From contig VWYX01000366.1 of the NCBI GenBank assembly GCA_013396525.1, positions 408,781 through 472,780 of the forward strand: a stretch of 64,000 nt of DNA. The letters run 5' to 3'. The translations under genes were made by a program, and so were the position numbers. The notes below the pieces were generated by a model. The model saw only the letters and a program-made list of their open reading frames with translations, had not been told where the DNA came from and did not search any database. Positions 14,114-26,126 of this stretch are shown piece by piece. The stretch comes from Chaetorhynchus papuensis. Lineage: Eukaryota > Chordata > Aves > Passeriformes > Rhipiduridae. Positions within the stretch are counted from its first letter, which is position 1. Every line of letters begins with the position of its first letter.

Positions 14114-14128
14114 TTTTGTTATGCTGAT
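14114..14128 (+). promoter_or_regulatory. Candidate SOX-POU composite site
   Basis: TTTTGTTATGCTGAT matches the SOX-POU composite consensus CATTGTTATGCAAAT at 11 of 15 positions, including the whole central TTGTTATGC. It sits in a stretch (about 13900-14180) with other TAATTT and ACAAAG-like words. The match is partial and could be chance. Confidence 0.22.
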
Positions 14129-14754
14129 TGTGTACGATTAGAGCTGGCTGTCTTTTAATTTAAACCTAATCCTTCCTTCCAGCTTGCACAGCCTCAAGCC
14201 AGCCTGGAAAATGGTTGGAAGAGTTTTTTCTGTGGGCATCTGTTGCCTGTGTCCATTCTGAATTTTGAATGATGCTGTGGAAAGAGCAGTGTGCCTGAAG
14301 CAAGTGTGCCTAAAACAAAATTTTTAAAAAGACATTTGTCTAGGTATTATTTCACAAGTCATAATTTTTATGCAATCTTTTTTTAAAAAAAGTTCTGCAG
14401 CTTTTTTAAAAGAAGGTCAGTTTGATAATGATTTAACAAAGTCAGCTGTATTGGTTGATGATGAAATGAGACACGTTGCTGAACGTTGTCTGCTTTTCAC
14501 TTGAGTTTCCAGAGCTCACTGGTTAAGAGCTGAATACTTTCCTGCATGTGAAGACAACCACCCAATGCTGTTTGCAGGGCTGAAAAAATCCTGAGCAATA
14601 TAAGTACAGGAAAAACACTGAGAATTTTGGTTTTGTTGCTAATTAGTGGCATTGTAGGATTGAGGCAGCATTGCCTAGGTTGGGAGGGGGAAGTAGGAAT
14701 ACACGAAATCCGTGTAGTGAATACTGCTGCTTACTCTGCAGCACTGGAATGGTC

Positions 14755-14860
14755 AGGTGCTCTGTTTCTTTCCTCAGGTGTAAAATGGGCCAGACACATG
14801 TTGTAGAGATTAATCTAACTGATTATTGTATGATGTAAAAGATATGGAACTCTAAATATT
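14755..14860 (-). mobile_element. MIR SINE fragment, minus orientation
   Basis: Read on the plus strand, the segment CCTCAGGTGTAAAATGGG (14774-14791) matches the reverse complement of the MIR core. It continues with diverged versions of 'ttgtgaggattaaatgag' and 'atgtaaagcgcttagaac', seen here as TTGTAGAGATTAATCTAAC and ATGTAAAAGATATGGAAC. The ends are approximate. Confidence 0.7.
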
Positions 14861-17344
14861 CATGTCGCTCCATTGCTGTATTTCTGTGCAGGGTTATGCA
14901 CGAAACATAACATAATAAAAAAGGAGGCTTTTACCCATCTGGAATTGGACAGCAATTGTAACATGAGCCTTTGTGAAGTGACAGCTGTCTATTCTGTGTG
15001 CTAGAAAAGTATATTTATCGCAGCATAAAAATTGCCATGCTCAGGAGCTGAACTATTTTAATGTTACTGCTTTCCAATATCCACATTTAAATCCCTAGCA
15101 ATTTTGTAGAAAAGCTCTAAGTCCATGCTTTGTCTCCAATACTACCTTCACAAAAGAAGGGGTGTGTACACCCTCAATTTTAGAGGAGCAGTGCTGCATA
15201 GCAGAACAAAGCAGTAAAAAGGAGATTTTGAAAAGAAAGTATTCTAATATCATCAAAACAGGACCATGTTGAAAGTTTCTAGAAACTTCATCTCTTTTAC
15301 AGGGAGGTTGTGGCACACTGACTTCTCTGTCAGGTGGAGAAAACACCTACATATGTAAACAGAAGACCTAGAGAATGCTTAATTATAATTTTCAAGAAAT
15401 TTGGCTTCTATTTACAGAAGGATTCACATGATTTATAAAAAGTACATCCATCAGTTTGTTTCTGCTTTATAGTGAAGAATACCCAGTCTGCATAATTACT
15501 AAAATTTATGTTAAATAATTAGACCACAACTGAAAAAGCAGAAGAGAAGTAAACCAAAACTGATGTAGAATAAACACTTTCTACATTGCTTTTGCTTAAA
15601 CTTTGTTATACTTAATAAAGGTCAAATATGCATGTTTACCAGAAATATTCTATACATCAGAATAATCTGCTAAAACATGGCACATAAATTGGGATGGTGT
15701 GTATTTTTCATTGCTTGCTTTATGACGCATTTAAATAACAAATATAGGAAAGCAGATTTTTATGTGGCTTCCAAGCCTTGCGCTAAGTATGCTCCATGAT
15801 GATTTGGGTCAGAATCCAAGCCAGCCTCCTTCAAGACAAATGGAGACATGCTTACCAAGTGTACTATGAATTGAACTTAGCCTGAAGGAGGCTTTGGCCA
15901 CTCTCTAAATCAGTGGAGATGCTGCTATGGGAGAAGTATAGAAATAAAGTGGTTATTAATTTATTTTTTTTTTTTAGCCAATCAGAGGCTCTTAAAAACA
16001 AAGCTGATAAAATTCAGGTAAAAGAACGATAAGGAAATGTTGAGAAAGATCATGGGCCACAGGCTCTGCCTGTAGTAAGTAACAAATCCAAACTGTGCAA
16101 TCATAGTCTTCATTGACTAAAAAAAAATTAGGGGTGTATGCATTACATGAGTGTAATCACAGCAGGCACCACTGTTGATGTTACATAGCAATATTCTATC
16201 AAAGCATGTAAAAAAGGGACTGTCCTTGGCATGCAAACTGTTCTAAAGTTTAAAAATCAGTCTTGTATTTTATGTGATTCAGTCAGTTTTGGTTTAAAAA
16301 AGGAACTTAATTTGACTGCAGCCAAGAAGGATTTTGGACATTTCTTGCTGTTCATTTATTTTATAAAATCAGCCAGCTGGAAAAACTGCTTTTTGTGGTT
16401 TCCGGTAAAGGAAAAACTGAGTTTAAGAATTATCATGTCAGAATTTCCTGTAGGATAAATGAAAATGAAATAAAAGTTCCTAAGTGATTTGATTACTAGC
16501 TCTGAGATTTACAAACTTCCTGGTAACTGTTGCAGTGCAGGAAGTGATCGGACCAGCAGTGATTGTTGCACTGTTTTTGGAGAAAGCAAATTGCCCTCAT
16601 GTAAATTATGTGACCAGTCCACCTTGGCGTGGGGGGGGTTGCTGGGCAAGGTTTTTTTGCTATCATTCATAAATATTTTCATAATGTCATCCCTAAAGAA
16701 AAAAATAGTGCTTCTATAGGAAACCTTTCCAAATCGAGATGCCAAGGCTGAGTTGCCTCAGCTCCAGATGCTTTGGCAGAATTGTAGTTCCCTGAGAGCT
16801 GGAACTCATGTGTACCTGTGGAAGGAGATGAAAGAATAGGAATAAAAATAAGATACTGAACTACTTCTGCTGCTACATGCCTGAAAAAAAAATCATCAAA
16901 GTTATTATAATTATGACTGTTATTAGATATCATGTCTGGTTTCTGCATATTTAAATTCTGAGAGAGGTGAAACTCAGGCACTTAGAGATCCCAGGGGAAT
17001 AATTGCAGAAATGATGACATATTCCACTTTTTGAACAAATTTCAATACCAAAGCTGCATTCTGCGTACTTACATTTCTTCTTAATTATACTTGGATGCAG
17101 GATAGATAGTAATTTTCTGCCTTACAAATGCATGTAGCCAATTAGTCTTGTAGATCATGAATACGCAATGGCCTAACTCATTAAATGGAATTTTCCTTTT
17201 CTGTTGTTATGGCAAAAGAGTCTGCAAATAGCTGAGTATTGTATCTCTCTGGGAGCTCAGCCTTGGCCAAGGCTACAGAGCCATAACTTCAGCAAGTGGA
17301 CAATTACTGGGTTTACTTTTCGTTCCTTACAGTGTGCCATTCCA

Positions 17345-17390
17345 GTCTGTGTGTGTGTGTGTGTGTCTGTCTGTCTGTCTGTCTGTCTGT
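17345..17390 (+). repeat. Compound TG / TCTG microsatellite
   Basis: A run of TG dinucleotides passes directly into about six TCTG tetranucleotides. The TCTG part is one substitution per unit away from (TG)n, which suggests expansion from a mutated TG unit. It is probably length-polymorphic. Confidence 0.95.
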
Positions 17391-18654
17391 ATGCATGTAC
17401 TGTAAGTTGGTATAGGCTGTTTGGCCCCTCTGAACATCTGGTCTTCAATTTAAATGCGGCCACTCTGATGCTATGTGACAAATTTAGTCTTCCTGACTTC
17501 CTCCCATTCCCAAGAAATTCTGAGCCCAGAAGCTCTCCCTCTGGCCCACTGAGACATGGAGACCTGACCTCTTTTGGCTCCTGGAAGCAAAGATGAGAAA
17601 AACTGGCAACATGTCTCTGAAGGAACCGCAGCTTATATCAAATGATCTAACACAGGTGTTCTTTTCATATTCCCTCTGATATTTTTTTTTTTTTGTTTGT
17701 TTTGCGTAATATGCTTACCATTCTGTCATGTGAGAGTATGAAGATAACACATGTAGCCTAGTCTGCCTCACAGGCAGGGTTCATAGCCACGATGAAGGCA
17801 GACTGTTATGACCAGAGAGACCCAGGGAACCACAAGACAACTGAAAAATGAGTTATAGACCCAATATTGCTTCGAGCCGGTTTTGCTAAATTTCAGTGTG
17901 TTGGTAAATAATAAATACGATGTGCTGGTGATTGGCCTTGGTGCTTTTCAGTGGTAGCATGTTTGCCCAAGGGTGGATGTTGCTTATCTAACATTCTGTC
18001 CTCCTCTTTTTCATAATATTGCAGGACATCTGAGACTTGAGCACTTCAGTGCCACAGCAGATGTTGAGTTGTGATTTTTAAAAGCTGTGGTCTCAAATAT
18101 TGTAGAAGTAACAAAACCTCTCAGTTTAGGGAAAATGTTCTCTGTAATCTTATTACTGGAGTAGCTATCTCGAGTGCCTTATTGACATGTTTTGCAAAAC
18201 TCCTCTGGGGATTTGAATTTAATAACTGTTTTCTTGAAAATAATAATAAAAAACCCCCCATACTGTTGGTTACACTGGATTTTTACTAACATTTGTTTGT
18301 CTGTTGTTATTTGTAGTTGCAGACTTCCCAGAGAATGGAAATTCTAAATGTTCTATAAACAAGTCTTCAACACCTCTTAAAAGTATGCAAAAATATACGT
18401 ATTTTCTACTGTTAGGATTCTGTTACTGGGTCTGGAACTCAGGGATTTTGCCCCTTCTGCTGTGTACCCCACAACTGGTGGTGCTGGGGAGTGAAGTCTA
18501 ACTGCCTTTAGGGAAATGGGCTGGGTGCTCGCTGTCTCCCTTGCTTTCCAGGGTTTACTGTGGGAATGCTCCAGATAAATGTACGAGGAAGGGAAGGCAA
18601 GAGTTAATCTGTGAAGTCTTTCTGTTTAGCAAGTGGAGAATTAGATATGTATCA

Positions 18655-18694
18655 TGTGTGTATACATATGTGTGTACATATATATATATATTTT
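18655..18694 (+). repeat. TG/TA-rich alternating microsatellite
   Basis: Alternating purine-pyrimidine sequence (GTGTATACATATGTGTGTAC, then a (TA)n run) runs into TTTTAG. It is short and impure. Confidence 0.85.
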
Positions 18695-19963
18695 AGTGTA
18701 GATGTGACATTGCTGTTCCTGTTTCTTAAAGTTCTATTTTCTGCCATTAACTGTAAGAGAAAATCCTTTTCTTATCTTTTACTGCTTGTACCTTAAAGAG
18801 TCAAAACGTTATTACCCGCTCTGCACTGCATCTTGCTAATTCACATGGAACTTGTGATGGAGGTCTTAAAACTTGTGTGTGACAGCTGCCACTAGGATGT
18901 GGTGGGAGTCTTTCAGGGAGAGGGGAGGGGAATGTAACTTTGCTCATAGATATTAAAACTTTGGACTAAAATGCGAAACCTTTTTGAGTCTCAAAATAGT
19001 AATAAAAGCAGTGAGTAAATTTAACTTGCTAGGCAGTTGTAATTTGCAGAATGCATTTGTCAAAGAGTTTGGAAATAATCCAGAGCACATTTCGATAGAG
19101 AAAGTAGAGATGGGCTCAGACTAAAAATGTGAGCTAAATGTCCTTCCAGGTTTGCAGAAATTAAGCTATACACTTCATCATAAACTCAGTAATGGACAAG
19201 ACTAGAGGTGTTATGTGCGGGATTTTGAACTTTGGAGAAAGTCAGATTTTGTTCCATATCTGCTTGGCCCCTAAATGCAACTTATTTCTCTTGGCATCTT
19301 CGATTTAACTTCCATTTAATTTTAGAATTGGTGCTTCCTTTAAACTGTTAGTGCACTTGGAAGTTGGGAAGTATAACTGAAACACAGGTCTTTCCAGATC
19401 AGTGTTTATTTTGCCTTTAGTATGTTGGGTCTGTGAGCTGTTAAAAACTCTTATTCTTTAGTCTTTGTAATATGCAGTGTTGGCTCCACTGTCATGGAAA
19501 TCGGTGTGATCTCATACAGAGAAGTGACATCACCAAGTGGGGATAAGGAGATGCCCTAGCGTTGTAAATAACAGGTGTGGCTTTTAAAGAAAAGATACCT
19601 TTTTGGTGATTGATTGCAGAATTTTTTCATTAGGTGGATGAAGATGTAATGGACTTTGTTCACATCTGACATTTTTATTTGCTGTCATGTTAATAAGTAA
19701 AAATCAGTTTATATTTCTGAACTGGACTTTCATGTTAGGCTGTTGCAGCCCCTCAGTTCTAGCCCTCGATTCTGACCTTAAACCCTGTCAGTTTTAGACT
19801 CTTGTAAATAGGGTGTTCTCTACTCCACTTTCTTGCTGATACAGAATTTCCTCAGAGAATTTGATTGTTTCTGCTAAGGGCATTTGTTTGTAGCTGCAGT
19901 TCTCTTCTCAGTATAATTCATTGGTTTTGCTTTCTGAGTCGTCTCTTGTCTTCTATTTTCCAG

Positions 19964-20047
19964 GTTGGTGAGCGGCAGAGAGTTCTGGTAACAGAAGAAT
20001 CCTTTGACTCCAATTACTACGTTGCTCACAATCCTTTCTATGAGCAG
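19964..20047 (+). CDS. CDKAL1: CDKAL1 exon, start of TRAM domain (partial gene)
   Basis: This 84-bp exon encodes 28 residues beginning VGERQRVLVTEESFDSNYYV and ending HNPFYEQ. The acceptor is a pyrimidine tract ending in CAG at 19961-19963 and the donor is CAG|GTACAG at 20048. Both edges are phase 0. I recognise the peptide as CDKAL1 by its strong resemblance to the vertebrate protein just before and within the TRAM domain. CDKAL1 is a radical-SAM, 4Fe-4S methylthiotransferase of the MiaB/e-MtaB family. It converts t6A37 to ms2t6A37 in tRNA-Lys(UUU), anchored on the ER. The catalytic UPF0004 and radical-SAM parts lie in upstream exons outside the window. Reading past the donor gives a stop two codons into the intron. 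The exon length is a multiple of three, so skipping it would keep the frame but cut the TRAM fold. Confidence 0.95.
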
Positions 20048-20480
20048 GTACAGTGATATAAATCAAACAACATCTTTTTGTTTTATCTTTGCTTTCTGAT
20101 AATCTCAGCAACACAGTGTGTCAGGATGAAAAAAAAACTAGTAACGAAATAAGAAGCATTTTTCAGGAAACATGTGACCATCAAGACTTTTTTATGAGAT
20201 ATTTTGTTTCTGTGTTGTAAATATAATTTACCTGAAAATATGTTAAGAAATATACAGTGGATGTTTGACTATACGGCGTGGTTTAAGAAGCTGTTAATTA
20301 TTGCAGTAATTTTAATTTCTGTGTCCCTAAAGCATTGATTTCTGAATAGTTGAGTCATGACTATTTGCATACATCTTTCTGAAAACTGTTTCAGGCAATG
20401 CAATTTGCAAAAAAAAAAAATCTAACAATAGAAGAGTCAGAAACTTTTTTAGATTAACACTTCAGTGTAATATATTGTAT

Positions 20481-20810
20481 TTCATAGAACATACAATGTT
20501 TTGGGCTGGAAGGGGCCCTGCTGGCCACCCCTCTTTGGATGCAGCCCAGGACACGTTTGGCTTTCAGGCCTGTGAATGCACATTGCTGACTTATGTCCAG
20601 CCTCTCATCCACCAGCACCGCCAAGTCCTTCTCAGCAGGAAAGTTCTCACTCTCAGTGAGTTCTTCTCCCAGTCTGTACTTGTCTGGGATTGCCCCAACC
20701 CAGCTGTAGCACCTTGCACTTGGACTTGTTGAACCTCATTATGTTCTTGTGGGTTCACTTCTCAGGCTCGTGTAGGTGCCCCTGAATGGCATCCGTTCCT
20801 TCTAGTTTTT
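20481..20810 (-). mobile_element. CR1 LINE 3'-end fragment, minus orientation
   Basis: The plus strand starts TTCATAGAACATACAATGTT, then 'gggctggaagggg', which is the reverse complement of the CR1 3' terminus. It continues into the antisense of the CR1 reverse-transcriptase C-terminal region ('ccagcctctcatccaccagc', 'ttgcacttggacttgttgaa'). A large part between the 3' UTR and the coding tail is missing at about 20520, so this copy has an internal deletion as well as 5' truncation. CR1 is the dominant avian LINE. Confidence 0.93.
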
Positions 20811-22137
20811 GTCATTTCCTTCTGTGTACTTTCAGTAGATAAATTCTTGCCACACGAAAACATCTTTGAGCTAGGAAGGAAGTACAACATCTATTTCACA
20901 AAATTGTTATTTTTGCTCAAAAGCCAATGGCTTGCTTAAAAACAATAAAATTGGCTTTCCTGAATCATCATGATTTTATTCTCCATTTTCTTGCACTAAG
21001 CTGTCCACAGTTTGCTTTTGCTACTATTAGGTATTCAGTTTTCTGAACCTGGAGAGACTACAAATGATGGCTGTGCTTTCTTCTGGTTTTGGGTTATGTT
21101 ACAGTATTTATTTATTTACTTATTTTTCCTCAGTAGTAAGTAACTTTGCTATTCATGAAATATCTGTTTCTGTTAGATATGTGTTAGATATTCTGTTAGA
21201 TTTCCTCACTTTCTCCTTTTTTTTTTTTTTGATGAATCTCTTTTTTTTCATTACATATCCAACTTCTGTCTAAGTCTTATGTATCGCTGCTCCTTGATTT
21301 TGTAGCTTATCAGTCAGAGTTGAGGAACATAGTCTTCCACATGGAGATTAAAAAAAAATTTCTTGGGGCTTTTTTGTTCAGTGCTTGTTTTATGGAAGCT
21401 TTATTTATTAAAAGAAAAGCAATACGTACAGGAAAAAAAAGGTGTTGATATTTTATGGTGTGTTTTTACAGCCCCTAATACAGCTCATGAGTGGGACTGG
21501 TAAAGAATTCACGAAATAGTATAGGGAATCATTTTGAATTCTGTTTGGGAAGAAACGGTTTCCATTATGAAAATGTAAAACTTTTGCCCAATATCTTATG
21601 TGTGGCACGTTTCACAAGGATAGTATCCTACTGCTCACCCAGGTAAGCACAAGAATCAGTGCTAGTAACTAAGATTAATAGTAGTAAATTGAATCATAGT
21701 AAATTGAAAAACACTCTTAAGTCTAAATATCATATTATAGATTATTGGAAGTTGAAGCTCAGAGTCCTGGTGTAGTGTTCTGTTAACTCAAATTGTTATC
21801 AAATGTGTTCTGTCTTCATTGAGGTCATCTGAAGAATTTGCTATTAGACCCACATCAATAGAGCTGCAGTGGTAGAGCTGCAGCTGACATTTTTGGAGGC
21901 TTAGGTGATATAGTTTACATTGAACAGAGTAGTCTAAAGTGACCAAAGAGTGCTTTGCCAGGTCAGCAGCCAAGGTGAGAGTTTCTGCTGATATAGCTTA
22001 GTTTCTTAGAAATACAGTTAAGGATTTTTTCTTAACAAATACTTCTATCAAAAAAATGTCTGAGTGTATGCCAAGCCTGGATGCTTAGTTGTTTATAGTA
22101 CCTCACAGTTATTTTCACTTAACTTCTTTCTTTTTCT

Positions 22138-22225
22138 GAAGTTGGGTGTATTTTTAGTTACTGTCCTTTTGCATGAGGAGATAGAAGATTTACAGAGGTC
22201 ACAAGCCCAGTGATAAACTCAGCTA
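22138..22225 (+). mobile_element. Possible MIR-like fragment
   Basis: CATGAGGAGATAGAAGATTT and ACAGAGGTCACAAGCCCAGT roughly follow the MIR core and tail ('gatgaggaaactgaggc...agaggt...cac'). The similarity is too weak to be certain by eye. Confidence 0.3.
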
Positions 22226-22689
22226 CCTAATTTCCCTTTGATTTAAATTTGCCCAAGATGAATCACATGGGAAGAACTGTGATCCAGTCACATTGTAACA
22301 CTCTCTCAGCATTAGGATCCTGGCTTTGTGTTTGGTTAGTCTCAGCTTGCCTGTCTCTGAAAGGCAAAGATGTCTGCTTTTCTTGGAAGGTGCTTAGGAA
22401 GCTCAGCAGAATCCTAGGATCTGGAAACACAGTCATGAACACCTTGAGCCTTCAGAGAAGAAGGGAAACCACTAGTGGTGATTTCCTCTAAGTGGGACAG
22501 TCGACAGTTGTGATAGGTGAAAATGGAGAGTAAGTGTTTGGCAACAAAATGCTCTCTAAATATGGGTGGCACAGATTATTTTTGTCTGAAAATCCTCTGC
22601 ACATGTTGTCTTAAAAATGAAGCTATTTGAAGGCATTTCAATTTCAGCATCAAAGAATCAAGATAAAAAGATGCAATCATCACCTTTGA

Positions 22690-23238
22690 AAAGCTCTGCT
22701 CAGCTCTGGTGAAGCCACACCTGGAGTGCTGTGTCCAGTTCCAGGCTCCTCAGTACAAAAGAGACATGGAGCTCCTGGAGCAGGTTCAGTGGAGGGCAAC
22801 AAAGATGGTCAAGGGACTGCAGCATCTCTCTTTTAAGGACAGGCTGAGGGAGCTGGGCCTGTTCAGCCTGGAGAAGAGATGACTGAGAGGGGACCTCACC
22901 AATGCCCGTAAGCATCTGAAGGGAGGGTGTCCAGGGGCAGTTTCCAGGCTCTTCTCGGTGGTGCTGAGCAATTTGGCAAGAGGCAATGGGCAGAAACTGA
23001 TGCACAGGAAGTTCCACCTGAGCATGAGCAAGAGCTCCTTCACTGTGTGGGTGACCATGCACTGGAACAGATTGCCCAGAGAGGGTGTGGAGTCTCCCTC
23101 ACTGGAGACATTCCAGAACTGTCTGGATGCAATCCTGTGCCATGTACTCTATGATGACCTTGCTTGAACAGGGAGATTAGACCGGATGACCCCTCTGAGG
23201 TCCCTTCCAACCTGACCCACCCTGTGATTCTGTGTGTG
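22690..23238 (+). mobile_element. CR1 LINE 3' fragment, plus orientation
   Basis: It begins in the sequence encoding the end of the CR1 reverse-transcriptase ORF ('ctggtgaagccacacctgga', 'gagctcctggagcaggttca') and runs through the 3' UTR. It ends at the typical terminus ('gaggtcccttccaacctgac', then 'ctgtgattctgtg'). Internal stops and small gaps break the coding part. It is a 5'-truncated dead copy of about 550 bp. All open frames here, on both strands, are products of this repeat. Confidence 0.96.
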
Positions 23239-24086
23239 GAGCTTCAAGTGAATGTGATTAAATAAGTCCCCGTGATTCAATTTTTCGTTGTAAACGGTGT
23301 AAAAAATGTATTTTCATCAGGAAATTACTCCTCTTTTCTTTTTCAACTGTTTATCTATTTTAGAGCTGTTTTAACTCCATTTATTCTTCCAGCTAAAAGT
23401 GTTGCTCCTGTATGTTGGGCTCTTTCTTTTTTAAAATGCATGACCTAGGCTCATCTGTTACATGCTGGTTTTTTTGTGAAGTGGGACTGTCTGATATCAT
23501 GGTTGTGCAAATTCAGGAAGGGGTGACATTAGTTGCTGACCCAAGAAACACACTCGTCTATTTTTACAGGCATTCATTGTCAATCATGCATCTCAGCTGC
23601 GAAGGATCTGCACAATCAAAATAAAGGCTTGTGCAAAGAGAAACAAGGGTGTAATTTCTGTCCTGAAGCCTTTACAGACTCAAAAACTTTTTTTTTTCAA
23701 AAAATGTCATGGGACAGACATGGAAATAGGACGCTTTACAGCAGTCTGTTAGAACTGTGTAGTACAAATGCCCTTGGGAACTGCTTGGGTCTGGATTCAA
23801 AAGCTGCAACTCAGGCCCAACTTTCTCATGAATCAAAAAACATGACTTAAGGAATTGGTTGGAGTTGAAAAGAGCTGAGCTAACACTGCAAAGTTCTTGA
23901 AGAATGCAAGCTGGAGATCTTACTAGTCAAGTGTGTACTGGCTGTAGTGTACGCTGGTGACTAAAATGTTTAAGATTTAGGATTTTCTCTGATGTTTATC
24001 AAAAATCTGTTAGATTCTAAGTGGATACTAGAGACTCTAATGTTCCTTGTGGTATTTAGTAACAATGTCTTTATTTTATTTGAAAG

Positions 24087-24251
24087 GTTCTTGTGCCAAA
24101 GGATCCTCTGTTAATGGGTAAGATGGTAGAAGTGAATATTTATGAAGCTGGGAAACATTTTATGAAGGGGCAGCCAGTATCAGATGCCAGAGTTCACACT
24201 GCATCCATCACCAGACCGTTAGCAAAAGGAGAAGTTTCTGGTTTAACAGAG
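24087..24251 (+). CDS. CDKAL1: CDKAL1 exon, TRAM domain (partial gene)
   Basis: This 165-bp exon encodes 55 residues, starting VLVPKDPLLMGKMVEVNIYE and ending KPLAKGE-like (RPLAKGEVSGLTE). The acceptor is TTTGAAAG at 24086 and the donor is GAG|GTGAGT at 24252. Both edges are phase 0. It joins the 28-residue exon to complete the TRAM domain, a small beta-barrel that holds tRNA in MiaB-family methylthiotransferases. The GKMVEV...GKHFMKGQPV segment is the best conserved part. If the donor were ignored, translation would run about 20 codons into the intron before a stop. Spacing to neighbouring exons is 4.0 kb and 22.4 kb. Confidence 0.96.
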
Positions 24252-25181
24252 GTGAGTAAAAGACATTTTCTGCTTTACTACGCTGGTAAATCCGCAGCTG
24301 TTCAAGCAAAATGATTCCATGCTATGTATCTGTTATCATTTTATAGTTCCCATTTATATATGCATGAAGCTTTACTCTTTTCTGACAGATTGAAATCTGA
24401 ATTCAAAATATCTTTTTGCTGATGCCCATAGCTTTACTTTGCTGACTCAAAAGGCAATAATACACTTGTTTCTTGTTTCAAGATGCAATATGGAGAAAGA
24501 ACTTACTAGAATTGAAAAGATTAAACACCAGTAATTATATAATTCAATGTATTTCAGTGGAAGGATGAATCAGTTTACTTTTCTTTACAAAGCTGTTTTT
24601 AAAAAAATATGTATTGATTGCATATCTGTTAAAACAGGTCTAAACACAATTCAGAGATTCAAAATTAATTGATGGGTAGAGGTATGGAATACTTACAATA
24701 TATTTTGGGAAAAGGTCAGCATCTGATTTAGTCATGTAAAGAAAATGAAACTCTTAAAAAGAGATCTGATTCTTATTTTACACCTCAGTAGATATGGCTG
24801 TTAGCCAAGTATTCTCATACATTTCATGGAGCTCTAGTTGTAAAAACGGATGGAGTGTGAAATGAAAATGTGTATCACATTTCTAAGCATCATTTGATGT
24901 CCTTTCTCCAGCACTGTTGTTAGGATCTCCAAAAAATATGTAGCACATGGAAGAAGGATAATTGGCAGTTTATCAGCCACATTACTGCTTTTACAGTAAA
25001 TTGCTGACAAGTATTAAAGTATATACACACCCTTGTTTATGTTCTAAGTAGTCACATTTAAAATACATTATCAAGGCATACCTGAGGTGACCAGTGTTAA
25101 GCTAAGCTCCCTGGTCTCCTGGATAAGCCTGGCTGTGGAGACGTAGAGCAGCAATAATGCACTCCCTGTAGTGCACCTACT

Positions 25182-25226
25182 GTAATGTGTTCAGCAGATC
25201 ATGACACTTCAGCACAAACACATTAC
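25182..25226 (+). repeat. 10-bp perfect inverted repeat
   Basis: GTAATGTGTT (25182-25191) and AACACATTAC (25217-25226) are exact reverse complements with a 25-base spacer. A weak hairpin or paired binding site is possible. Confidence 0.8.
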
Positions 25227-26126
25227 TGAGCTCTCCATTAATATCGTCTGCGTGTATGTGTATATTGGCCTGATAAGAGTCTGTAAGAGATAAAAAACAG
25301 CCAAAACCTTCAAATTGTCTGGTTGGACTGTGTAGCTATTTAAACACAGCTGATTTTTTCATCAGAACATTTTTTTTTAATAATCTGCTGGAACAGAACC
25401 AAGACTGTCATTAAACTGCGTATGTGCTGCCAGAAGCTTGTAGATGGGGACAAGCAAGCAGACTCTTGATTGAATTTTTTTTGTTAAAAATGAGAGATAA
25501 AATTACTAAAATCAAGGATACTGATAATTTCCATAGGGACTCATTGAGATACATAGATCTGGTCCTGCCCTTTGGATAGGCATGAACAAGTACCTGGAAT
25601 TCCCCTGTAAATGGCTGCAGCAAGCAAATGATAAGGCAAATTGCTTTTCCTGACTTTCATGGTTACTTGAAGTGCTCCTTCAAGGGAGTGTATTATTTAT
25701 GATTGGTCCACTGTAAATGTTAGGAACTTCTGTTTAATGGAAAAAATAGAATCTCAGTATTTCAGTAAATGGAACATCATTGGTACATAGAAGCTGCAGC
25801 TGAAAGCTTTTAATCACACTTGGCCCATGTATAATACATAGAGCATGAACTGAAAGTCTTACTGCGAAGTTCATTCTGAAAAATCATATGTATAAATAGC
25901 AACTCAGGAACTTTCTTTAGGTTTCCAGAAAAAAAAAAGTCAGTTTGCCACGAAAATTACCTTGGGTTTCTGGCTGGCTGCAAGATGCAATTTGGGTTGC
26001 TCTGTGTGGTTGGACTGCTGGGAAACACTTCCTGCTGCGTGTGCTCAAGACATATAGTTCCAACTAAAGATGCTTTGAGCAAGATAAAAGGGGCAACATA
26101 TGAGGGTCATGTGAGCCTTTTATAGC

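Larger units (their letters stand above)
1..19963 (+). other. CDKAL1: CDKAL1 intron (5' part outside window)
   Basis: This is read as intron because the first recognisable CDKAL1 exon begins at 19964 in phase 0 after a pyrimidine-rich tract ending in CAG. I looked for the preceding exon, which should complete the region just before the TRAM domain, and did not find it. The block is AT-rich, with stop codons frequent in every frame. Its longest open stretches (for example 12182-12568 on the minus strand) are of a size expected by chance. It holds two MIR fragments, simple repeats, a perfect inverted repeat, an X-box and one possible cryptic exon, each listed separately. CDKAL1 introns are very long in other vertebrates, so a coding-free 20 kb is normal. 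Confidence 0.85.
20048..24086 (+). other. CDKAL1: CDKAL1 intron, 4.0 kb
   Basis: This intron is bounded by a GTACAG donor and a TTTGAAAG acceptor and is phase 0. It holds a minus-orientation CR1 copy near its start, a plus-orientation CR1 copy near 22.7-23.2 kb and a weak MIR-like stretch. Nothing else in it is recognisable beyond A- and T-rich runs. Confidence 0.92.

Noticed and set aside
15977..15988. A CCAAT box (AGCCAATCAGAG) as a promoter element
   Set aside because: There is no CpG-rich sequence, TATA box or exon near it. It lies in intron after a T run.
17204..17596. A 130-codon open frame with a C/V/S-rich stretch
   Set aside because: The repetitive residues come from the TG/TCTG microsatellite.
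19865..19963. Extending the first CDKAL1 exon upstream to an ATG
   Set aside because: The frame is open, but the sequence is a pyrimidine-rich splice acceptor tract and the CDKAL1-like peptide starts exactly at 19964.
22700..23167. Several overlapping open frames on both strands
   Set aside because: They are all within a 5'-truncated CR1 copy.
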